Below, piece by piece: positions 24,313-32,871 of a stretch of 64,000 nucleotides of DNA. How positions within the stretch are numbered: the first letter of the stretch is position 1; the number at the start of each line of letters is the position of its first letter. The DNA lies in assembly GCF_022605165.1 (NCBI RefSeq), contig NC_063068.1, positions 1,426,001-1,490,000 of the forward strand. Reading direction: 5' to 3'. A program made the position numbers and the translations under genes. The notes beneath the pieces are model-generated. The model was not told the DNA's origin, ran no database searches, and worked only from the letters and a program-made list of their open reading frames with translations. The stretch comes from Purpureocillium takamizusanense. Its lineage: Eukaryota; Ascomycota; Sordariomycetes; Hypocreales; Ophiocordycipitaceae.

Positions 24313-24323
24313 GGTTATAAGCC
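24313..24323 (+). other. Primer-binding site, initiator tRNA-Met anticodon-arm type
   Basis: GGTTATAAGCC lies immediately after LTR 1 (AGTTATAAGCT at 26175-26185 after LTR 2). It matches the complement of the anticodon arm of fungal initiator tRNA-Met (GGTTATGAGCC) except for one G-to-A change expected from RIP. Priming by an internal half-tRNA is known for Copia and Ty5. The match is mine from memory of the tRNA. Confidence 0.6.
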
Positions 24324-25134
24324 TATAGCTCTTAAGATAGCTACCTAATTAATAGCTTCCTTTTTTTATAGACCCGATAGTAAGTATAGCCGAGACCGTA
24401 TATAATAATATTTATATTTTCGCGATAGGGAAAGATATTAATAAAATAATAAAATAATAAGTTATTATTATAATAACTTCCTTATAAACTATATTTACGA
24501 TTAAACGCCTTAAAAAGCCCGATAACTTTAAGAGCTAAATTATAATTATAGAGATTACTCTTATAGATATTAATCTTAAAGATTACCTTATAGATATATT
24601 ACCTATAAAGCTAGATTAAGACTAATATAAAAAAGATATTAAGGCTAAAGGCATTATTATTTATAATATTAATAAAAAGCTAATTATTAAGCTAAAGTAA
24701 GATAGATAGACTATAAAGTATATAATAGTTAATATATTAAAAAAAATTAAAAAGATCTTAAAATAGGTCTTTAAAGACTTACTATAATAGATAATTATAT
24801 AATTTTTTTAATTCGATCTTTATAAATTTAAAATAATTTAATAATATATTAATAAACTATATTAATATTAAAGCTAAATAATAACTATAATAAATATATT
24901 TAATAAAAAGCTTTATATCGCTATAGCTATAAAACGCTTTTAAGAAATATAATTAAAGTAATATAATAATAAATTTTACGATATTAATAAAAGATAAATA
25001 CTTATAAAAATAATAATTTATAAGTTCCTTTTTAAATAAGCCTATCTAAAAGAAAAAAGTAAAGATATTATAATATTTATTATAAATAATATAAAAACTA
25101 ATAAAAAAAAGAATAATAAAAAAAGAAAAAAATC

Positions 25135-25637
25135 CTTAAATAATAATAATAATTAAAATAATAATAATAATTAAAATAATAATAATAATTAAAATAATAA
25201 TAATAATTAAAATAATAATAATAATTAAAATAATAATAATAATTAAAATAATAATAATAATTAAAATAATAATAATAATTAAAATAATAATAATAATTAA
25301 AATAATAATAATAATTAAAATAATAATAATAATTAAAATAATAATAATAATTAAAATAATAATAATAATTAAAATAATAATAATAATTAAAATAATAATA
25401 ATAATTAAAATAATAATAATAATTAAAATAATAATAATAATTAAAATAATAATAATAATTAAAATAATAATAATAATTAAAATAATAATAATAATTAAAA
25501 TAATAATAATAATTAAAATAATAATAATAATTAAAATAATAATAATAATTAAAATAATAATAATAATTAAAATAATAATAATAATTAAAATAATAATAAT
25601 AATTAAAATAATAATAATAATTAAAATAATAATTAAT
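25135..25637 (+). repeat. 18-bp minisatellite, about 27 copies
   Basis: The unit TTAAAATAATAATAATAA repeats with perfect 18-bp spacing; the TTAAAA word occurs every 18 bp from 25153 to 25621. The homologous array in the right unit (27466-27530) has three copies. RIP could have made it from a C-containing unit such as one based on CAA triplets, perhaps a Gln/Asn-rich gag stretch; this last point is speculation. Confidence 0.92.
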
Positions 25638-25992
25638 AAAGTAATTAATAATCCCTAAAGAGAAAATAAAATAATATAAGCGAACTTATTAACTTACTTT
25701 ATAGTTATATAGTCTCTTTAGGAAAGGTACTTTATAAGGAAAATAAATATTAAATTAAATACCCTTATCTTAGACTTATAAAGTTTAAAGGTATAGCCTT
25801 TAATATATCTTAAAGAGACCCTTAATTATAAGAGAATTAAAGATATTAAAGGTATTATAAGTATAAAAGGCATTATAGGCATTATAGTTATAAAAGGTAT
25901 AATAAGTATTATAGCTATAAAAGGCATAATAGGAATAAAAGGATACTTTAAGTAAGATATAATATTATAAGATACCTTATTTAAGCTTAATT

Positions 25993-26001
25993 AAGGGGCG
26001 G
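25993..26001 (+). other. Polypurine tract before LTR 2
   Basis: AAGGGGCGG directly precedes LTR 2 and is repeated exactly before LTR 3 (27884-27892). Its position and purine bias fit the plus-strand primer of an LTR element, and it fixes the element's orientation as plus. Confidence 0.65.
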
Positions 26002-26174
26002 TATAAAAGGTTAGTTAACTTTATAGCTAGCTTATAAATTAATAGATCTATAAGCTAATATCTATACTTATATAGCCTATAATAGGGGCTATAGCTATAG
26101 GCTATACTTTATAAATAGTATTATACTTTCCCCTATCTTTAAGCTTATATATATATATATATAGCCTCTTTATA
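26002..26174 (+). repeat. LTR 2 (173 bp, middle, most mutated)
   Basis: Same length and end points as the outer LTRs, but nearly all CpA/TpG-type sites have become TpA. It serves as the right LTR of unit 1 and the left LTR of unit 2. Confidence 0.88.
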
Positions 26175-26468
26175 AGTTATAAGCTTATAGCTTTTAAGAT
26201 AGCTACTTAATTAATAGCTTCCTTTTCTTATAGACTTAATAATAAATATAGCTAAGACTATATATAATAATATTTATATTTTTATAATAAAGAAAGATAT
26301 TAATAAAATAATAAAATAATAAGTTATTATTATAATAATTTCCTTATAAATTATATTTATAATTAAATACCTTAAAAAGCTTAATAACTTTAAGAGCTAA
26401 ATTATAATTATAGAGATTACTTTTATAAATATTAATTTTAAAGATTACTTTATAGATATATTACCTAT

Positions 26469-26924
26469 TATATTAGTAAGAGAAGGCATAAGAAAGAACT
26501 ATAATAAAGAGAGATAAAGGAAAGGGGGGCCCGAGAATAAAAATAGCTAAGGGCAAAAGGGGTAATAAGGGTAAGACTATAAAGGCAACTATAAAAGGGA
26601 AGAACCTTCTTAAATAGATAAGATATATATGCCTCTTTAGTTATAGCTAATAATACTCTCTTTTACCTTATTTTTATACTTTAGATATAAATATACTTTA
26701 TTAATATAAGTATTTCGCGCTATCGCGGATTATTATATAATTTTATATACTATCGTAAATATAGATATTTAATACTTAAGACTATTTAATTAGAGCTTAA
26801 TAGCCTTTCTATTATATTAATATATTAATATATAAGAGTCCTTATATTATAACGTATTAAATAAGGATAAAAAGAATATAAGGGAATATACTCTATAGTT
26901 TAGTATCTTTCTTGCCCTAATATA
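26469..26924. mobile_element. Nested 456-bp insertion in the right unit (solo LTR or MITE)
   Basis: Absent from the left unit, where ACCTATAAAG is continuous. Here TATATTAG and its exact inverse CTAATATA bound 456 bp, with CTAT on both sides (26465-26468 and 26925-26928); removing the insert and one CTAT restores the left unit's sequence. It retains GC-rich words (GGGGGGCCCGAG near 26524) that its surroundings lack. If the ends were TG...CA before RIP it may be a solo LTR; otherwise a small inverted-repeat element. Confidence 0.7.
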
Positions 26925-27465
26925 CTATAAAGCTAGACTAAGACTAATATAAAAAGGATATTAAGGTTAAAGGCATTATTATCTATAATATTAATAAAAA
27001 GCTAATTATTAAATTAAAGTAAGATAAATAGACTATAAAGTATATAATAGCTAATATATTAAAAAAAATTAAAAAGATCTTAAAGTAAGTCCTTAAAGAC
27101 TTATTATAATAAATAATTATATAGTTTTTTTTAATTTAATCTTTATAAATTTAAAACGATTTAATAATATATTAATAAACTATATTAATATTAAAGCTAA
27201 ATAATAGCTATAATAAATATATTTAATAAAAAGCTCTATATCGCTATAGTTATAAAAGGCTTTTAAGAAATATAATTAAAGTAATATAATAATTAATTTT
27301 ATAATATTAATAAAGGATAAATACTTATAAAAGTAATAATCTATAAGTTCCTTTTTAAATAAGCCTATCTAAAAGAAAAAGGTAAAGATATTATAATACT
27401 TATTATAAATAATATAAAGACTAATAAAAAGAAAAATAATAAAAAAGGAAAAAGATCCTTAAATA

Positions 27466-27530
27466 ATAATAATAATTAAAATAATAATAATAATTAAAAT
27501 AATAATAATAATTAAAATAATAATTAATAA
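27466..27530 (+). repeat. 18-bp minisatellite, 3 copies (right unit)
   Basis: Same unit and same flanking sequence (CCTTAAATAAT before, AATTAATAAGGTAATTAAT after) as the 27-copy array of the left unit. Confidence 0.9.
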
Positions 27531-27892
27531 GGTAATTAATAATCCTTAAAAAGGAAATAAAATAATATAAGTAAACCTATTAACTTACTTTATAGTTATA
27601 TAGTCTCCTTAAGAAGGGTATTTTATAAGGAAAATAAATATTAGATTAAATACCCCTATCTTAGACTTATAAAGTTTAGAGGTATAGCCCTTAATATATC
27701 TTAAAGAGACCCTTAACTATAAGAGAATTAGGGATATTAAGGGTATTATAGGTATAAAAGGTATTATAGGCATTATAATTATAAGAGGTACGATAGGTAT
27801 TATAGCTATAAAAGGTATAATAAGAATAAAAGGATACTTTAGGTAGGATATAATATCGTAAGATACCTTATTTAGGCTTAGCTAAGGGGCGG

Positions 27893-28065
27893 TATAGAAG
27901 GTTAGTTAGCTTTACGGCCGGCCTATAGACTAGTAGATCTACGGGCTAACGTCTATACTTATATAGCCCGCAATAGGGGCTGTAGCCGTAGGCTATGCCT
28001 TACGAATAGTATTATGCTTTCCCCTATCTTTGAGCCTATATGTGTGTGCATATAGCCTCTTTATA
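27893..28065 (+). repeat. LTR 3 (173 bp, right)
   Basis: Begins TATAGAAGG and ends CCTCTTTATA, followed at once by TTTAG. Intermediate degree of C-to-T and G-to-A change between LTR 1 and LTR 2. Confidence 0.88.
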
Positions 28066-28070
28066 TTTAG
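28066..28070 (+). repeat. Right target-site duplication TTTAG
   Basis: Perfect repeat of 24135-24139 directly after LTR 3; sequence right of it returns to normal composition. Confidence 0.85.
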
Positions 28071-28138
28071 GATTCCCCTCCCAGCTAGTAGTTACTTCGT
28101 AGTTAGTACGGATATGCAGTTAGTAGTTAGGCAGTTAA

Positions 28139-28406
28139 GCTATTGAGGGCCAGGTTGCGCGGTACAAGCGGCTGCAAGGGGGCGTGGTCTTTGTCGACGC
28201 CATACCCAAGTTACTGGTGAGTGCTCTGCCCGGTGTGACAAAGGGCGAGAATAAGATGTTTTGTTTCTATTTGAAAGGGAAAGAAACCCCGTGACCAGCA
28301 GATGGACTGACCTGACCAACAGTCGGGCAAGATTCTGCGCCGCGCTCTGCGGGAAAGAGCGCAAGCGGAAGTGGCAGGCACGACGTCCGCGGTTGCCAAG
28401 CTCTAA
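28139..28406 (+). pseudogene. Relic of an acyl-CoA ligase: last two exons with peroxisomal AKL tail
   Basis: The frame open from 28139 reads IEGQVARYKRLQGG then VVFVDAIPKLL to 28216. A clean 106-bp intron follows (28217-28322, GTGAGT donor, CTGAC branch, CAACAG acceptor), then SGKILRRALRERAQ and a tail ending AVAKL with stop at 28404-28406. This is the C-terminal subdomain of 4-coumarate-CoA-ligase-like enzymes: the KRL-GG hinge region, PK-x-x-SGKILRR with the catalytic Lys, and a PTS1-type C-terminus. A stop codon at 28136-28138 and unrelated sequence precede it, so the N-terminal 85-90 percent of the enzyme is missing. It does not look RIP-mutated and its splice sites are intact, so the loss may be recent. 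It cannot encode a working ligase. Confidence 0.82.
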
Positions 28407-28972
28407 GAGCCGAGGCGAGGCAGCTGAAGATGCCCGGGCCTGGCCAGTGGAAACAAAAGCTCTCGAGTGGCGGGCATGCATTCAATTGGAAAGGTGCACC
28501 GGCGGGCGAGACTGCCTTTGTTGCCTACAGCATGCTTTGGGTGCACAAATCCCAGGGTTCATCAAGGCTTCACTCTTGGGGGCGCCCGCGGGTGGCTTAG
28601 TCCAGTTGGCACCTGCATGAGCGGTGCATGCGTTCGGTTCAGTTAGTACTGTACAGTACCTGGATGTTTAGATGCTGTCAAAGTAAACTTCATGCTGGCA
28701 TTTTTCTCACCTTGTGTGTGACCCCGTCGTGGATAAATACCTAGGAGCCAACGTCTTTGCGGCAGGCAGGTCATAACCATCATCTCCCACAGAAACACCA
28801 TCACGCCAGCCCAGACTCACAAGCACCAGCCCCGCCATTAGTCCAGACTCACTCAGGAGCCCGAGAGTCTCCTGTTCCTTTGCAAAACCACTTCGAGGCC
28901 GACTCGATTCTTACCAGTACCGTTCATTCAACGCGGCGGCGCTTCCGGTGGCCCGCCCAACTTGTCATTGAC
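28407..28972. other. Intergenic region downstream of ligase relic
   Basis: 566 bp of normal composition containing the presumed promoter of the next gene, with a TATA-like GGATAAATACC at about 28731-28741. A tRNA-like A-box word (GGTGGCTTAGTCC near 28591) has no matching B box or acceptor stem and is not called. Confidence 0.5.
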
Positions 28973-29948
28973 ATGGATTTAATAGGCCCGCCCATCGAAG
29001 TTGACTTGGATGCAGACCCGTCGGACATCGCCACGAGTTTCGTTCTCAGGGCACCCGAGTGGTTTGACGGTGTTTACCAGTAAGTCGTTCCATCGTTCCT
29101 ACGTGGAGAAGCGGGCTGGGGTGTTGCTAACAGCCCTTGCATTTAGCGTCATGGTGAATACCCAGTTCCAGACTCTCGACCGCGAGGTGAAAAATAGGAT
29201 CATGGCAGAACTCATGTATGAAAACCCCTTCTTGTTCCACACTTTCAACAAGTCAATGAGAAAATGCTCACATGCTTTCAATCTTGCAGTCGTCGAGCCC
29301 AACGGACACATGTACCCTGCAAATATCCACAACACTTGACGTATATAGACCCTTCTTCGCTGGGCAGTAGGCGCCCTTTACAATAATCTCAAGGCTGACA
29401 AGGGTCATAGAAACGACACTGCACACATCAGTGCCGAGGACTGGGCCAGAGACTGTCAGGCCTTGGAGGCCGATGCACGGGCCGCACTCCTTGCTGATGG
29501 CTGTCCTCCCCGTTACCCGCCCAACCTCCCTGTCCCACTGCCCAAGAACCTTCCCTGCGACTACTACGACATCATCGCCTTCTGGAGGTCTCATATGAAA
29601 ACGACGGACCACGTTCTTGCCGCCCAGTACGCTGACTGGCGTATTTTCTTTTACGAGCAAAAGCGCTACTGCCGGCCCATCGGCTCTACGGCGCAGAACA
29701 GGCTGAAGATGTGGGACGATTTCCATGCGTACTACGACCGCAAGTACAAGGCCATTGTGCGCCGTCGCGACGAGGAAAAGGCTAAAGCTGGCGTATCGTA
29801 CTACTTCCAGGCGCGGTCCGGAAACACTCCCCAGCAACAAATGGTCATGTACTCCAAGTTCTTCACCTGGATTGAGCAGCAACGGGAGAAAATGGAGGCC
29901 GCGGCACGCCTCGAGGCTGCTTCGCTCACATCCAACACCAGGAGATAA
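28973..29948 (+). CDS. Unrecognised four-exon gene, 254-aa hydrophilic protein
   Basis: Proposed exons 28973-29079, 29147-29215, 29290-29340 and 29411-29948. Phases (2, 2, 2) close exactly. The introns have GTAAGT, GTATGA and GTATAT donors, CTAAC, CTCAC and CTGAC branch words, and TTTAG, TGCAG and CATAG acceptors, lengths 67, 74 and 70 bp. I do not recognise the family. The start is acidic (MDLIGPPIEVDLDADPSD). The third exon is basic with two Cys-poor RRAQRTH-type stretches. The C-terminal half is rich in aromatics and charges (DYYDIIAFWRSHM, ADWRIFFYEQKRY, YDRKYKAIVRRRDEEKA) and probably helical. No signal peptide, membrane segment or catalytic motif is seen. It lies between the ligase relic and a convergent FAD oxidase. 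The last exon is the best-supported part; exons 2-3 rest on splice logic only. Confidence 0.6.
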
Positions 29949-30215
29949 ACGAGCCTAGCTTTTCACGTTGATCAAGAGCCCAATATAGCGGTTGCGGGCC
30001 GTCTGGATCCCCTCAACACCGGAAGCAAAAGTCGAGACGAACAAGTTTCATTCAGACACGCATTGGAATGAATCGCAGGACTACGCTTGCCAAGGGGTTT
30101 CAGGCTGTGTATAACACCTCCCTCTCAGGGGGCAAAGACAGCAACGTTGATAAATTCAATGCTAAAAAAATGTATTGATGCGGGCCATATGCATGTATGT
30201 GTCGGAACCCAGCGC

Positions 30216-31817
30216 CTAGGCCACCGGGGCATAAAAGTTGAACCGACCGTTTGGGTCGTACTTTTTCTTGAGTGCGCTCAGCTTGTCCTGGCGCCACTTG
30301 TCGCCACCGTACCACTGCTGCTTTGTCTCGCTACCATACGCATAGTTGACGTAGGTGTGCAGCTCCTTGCGCCCGCTGGCTTGCTGTAGAATTGATCGCA
30401 GCTGCTCGCCTAGCGCCTTGGCCTTTTGGTCTAGATCCGCGCCTGCGGGCTTATACGTAATGAGCGGCGCCGCGAGCAGGTTATCACCGCGGAACGCAAA
30501 GGCCGAAGACTCATCGGGAATGGCGCGAACGCCCTGCTCCGCATAGCCCTCAAACATGAAGAGCGAATGGGCGAATTCGGGGTTCTGCTGAGTTGCCGAG
30601 GCGAAGATGTCGTAGACTTTCTTCTGAGCGGCCACGTTGTACGTCTCGAGGTAGATGGGGAAGCGTGGGTTGGCGAGGCCTGCGTTCTGGCAAGGGGGCG
30701 AGTCGAGGGCAATGCCTGTCCAGGCCGCCAGGTCTGTGTACGTGCCGGAAGCAGGGTCTTTGACAGCAGGACCGATATCGTGGAAGGGCTTCGTGTAAGC
30801 TGGGTCAACCTCCTTGACGCCTTCCTGGATGATGTAAAAGATGATGACGGGCTGCAACAGTTAGTCTGGGAAGCATGCTAGGCCGGAGCCCGGGGGGCCT
30901 ACCTTATCCTTGTCTACGTCCGGGTTATTGAGCCAGTAAGACCAGTTGACGACATCAACGGGCTGGGTGCCGTTTTTGAGCAGGTGCTCATTGGCAGCTT
31001 TGTACACCGCCTCAACTTTGTCGCCTGTGAAGATGAGCGTCTCAATGGCCCAGTCGCGGTGTTGAATATCGTAGAGCTTAGTCGTGACTGAGGTGACGAT
31101 GCCAAAGTTATGGCCGGCACCTTTCATAGCCCACCAGAGATCCGACTTGGAGTCGATGGTTTTCAGAGTGCCATCGGCGAGCACGACGTTCATGGACTGG
31201 AACTGGTCGGCGACCAGGCCGTGATGGCCCTGGAGCCATCCATGGCCGCCACCCAAGGCGGGGCCCAAGAGACTAACGCACTCGCAAGTGCCAGTGACCG
31301 TTTGCTTGCCGGAAGCCCAAAGATCATCCGTCACCTTCTTGGACATGGTACCACCGCCGATGGTGGCCGTCTTGCCGTCTTTGGAAATCTTGACGCTGCT
31401 GAGCTGGTTCATCCAAATCTCGATGCCACCCTGCATCTTGCCGAGTGTGGTGATGGAACCATGGGCGCCGTTGAAGGCGAGAAAAGGAACGCTAATATTG
31501 TTGGCGAATTTGACCTGGGGCGACCATTAGCTGGCAAAGTGTTGCAGATGGCTGTCGATTCCCACCGTCACAGAGACGTCCTGCTCGGTCGCCGGAACGA
31601 CAACGACGTTGACCGTGGGTGCCTGCAGCGCGGACCAGCGAACGGTCGCCTTTTCAAACTCAGGGGAGCCGGGCCAGTAGATCTTGGCGTTGGCCGAGAG
31701 CTGCTTGCCAAGCTCCTTGACCTCTTCAACACCGCGGGCGTCGAGAAGACTCTTGGACGCAGCGGTCGCTGTCCAGGCGAATACGGCCGTCCAAGCCTGC
31801 AGTTGAAGGAAACGCAT
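30216..31817 (-). CDS. Secreted BBE-type FAD-linked oxidoreductase
   Basis: Three exons: 31817-31566, 31514-30903, 30851-30216, all phase 0, 499 aa. A signal peptide (MRFLQLQAWTAVFAWTATAA) begins it. Residues about 65-240 form the FAD_binding_4 (PCMH-type) domain: AFNGAHGS with His102 in the place of the 8-alpha-histidyl anchor, IGGGTMSKKV, and TGTCECVSLLGPALGGGHGW, where Cys161 or Cys163 sits where berberine-bridge enzymes bind FAD a second time. The C-terminus YVNYAYGS...KKKYDPNGRFNFYAPV is the BBE domain. Such enzymes oxidise alcohols, sugars or alkaloid-like intermediates with O2, giving H2O2. Many fungal homologues belong to secondary-metabolite clusters, though others act on oligosaccharides. 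A TATA-like CTTATAAG lies about 45 bp upstream of the ATG. Substrate unknown. Confidence 0.93.
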
Positions 31818-32871
31818 TTTGTTGCAGCGGGCAGAATCTCGCCGCCGGTGAGCCCGCTTATAAGTGGTGCCCGATGTCTCACCGTCAGCCGGGGCGTACA
31901 GATGTACCAGTGCAATGCTGGTGTTTGGTGCTGGCAACGTTCAACGCTGGGACCGAGGGGTTATTTATTGACCGCTCTGATCGCTCGGTAGACCATCGTG
32001 ACCAGATTCGGTACCCGCAGCCGTGACTTTTCGGGACCAGATCCAGCGCCATAGTGCTGGTAGAGGCGGGTACAGCAGGATGCCGACTGAGGGCAACCTC
32101 GACCTGGCGGGTCAAGCTGGGTCGGTAAATGATGCTGCGGAGCGCCCCGAGTGCAAGCGAGAAAGAAGATGCAAAAAATAAAAGAGGCGCCGTAGCAAGG
32201 ACTGAGCGGCTGGCAACGACTACGTATTGTGTCACCCGGGCAGCGGCCAGATGTTGATGCCCACCCCGCCGTCGCTTCGTAGGAAGTGGCAAAGCCCCTG
32301 TCCCTGGGGGCCTCAGCCACCGACGTTCGTCTTTGGCCCCAAAGGGGAAGACGCCCCTGAGCACGTCGTAGTCTTCGTGGGTCGCTGGAGACACCAAGCA
32401 GCTTTTGTGAGGATGCCGATGGTGTGGTGTGGCCCAGCATGTGGTTCGTATTCTGGGCCGCGCCGATCCTTTAAGCCCGTTCGAGTGCCCCGCTGTACCG
32501 TTCCATCATCCGTCGGTTTCCGTTCTTGACGGCTCTGAATAGTTAAATCATTGGACCCTTTCAATGAAGCCGCTACCGACCGTGTCATAGCGAAAACTCG
32601 GCCGAGATGACAGTATGTATGAGTTTGTAAAAAGTCTACCTACCCAAAATGGCCCTCGTCCGGAGCCAGGACAAGACCATCGCGCTTTCCTGGTTCCCAG
32701 TGGGAGCTTCATTGGCCACCAGAAGTCTACCTATCACAGCCGAGCAATTACATAGTATCGCGGTCACGTGATGACACGAATGCCGAAAAGTTCGGGCCTG
32801 ACGCGGTAGCATAGCATCTTGAATTTTGATCTGCAGAGCCCTTCACATATTTGCACATTATGCTGTAGACA
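31818..32871. promoter_or_regulatory. Divergent promoter region, BBE oxidase / RSM22
   Basis: 1.05 kb between divergent start codons. A TATA-like CTTATAAG (minus strand) lies at about 31857-31864, close to the oxidase start. The RSM22 side is AT-richer from about 32590. Nothing else distinct is seen. Confidence 0.5.

Larger units (their letters stand above)
24140..28065 (+). mobile_element. RIP-degenerated tandem LTR retroelement (three LTRs, probably Copia-type, non-autonomous)
   Basis: The 3.9-kb A/T block consists of three 173-bp LTRs (24140-24312, 26002-26174, 27893-28065) separated by two related internal regions of 1689 and 1718 bp, and is flanked by TTTAG. The LTRs start TG(TA after RIP) and end ATA (probably ACA originally). 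Copies differ mainly by C/T and G/A transitions, as RIP makes. After removing a 456-bp nested insertion plus its 4-bp duplication from the right unit and 24 extra 18-bp repeats (432 bp) from the left one, the internal regions are 1257 and 1258 bp. That is far too short for gag-pol, so the element is non-autonomous. No reading frame survives. The primer-binding site suggests a Copia relative. A shared middle LTR points to recombination between element copies. Confidence 0.88.

Noticed and set aside
25135..25637. Regular 18-bp array considered as a CRISPR-like or centromeric repeat
   Set aside because: There are no unique spacers, it is contiguous, it lies inside an LTR element, and the host is a fungus; it is a minisatellite.
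24140..28065. AT-rich block considered as a mitochondrial DNA insertion or centromere core
   Set aside because: Contains three matching 173-bp LTRs, a purine tract, a primer site and a target duplication; RIP of a retroelement explains the composition.
28591..28650. tRNA-like A-box word (TGGCTTAGTCCAGTTGGC) after the ligase relic
   Set aside because: No B box at the right distance and no complementary acceptor stem could be found.
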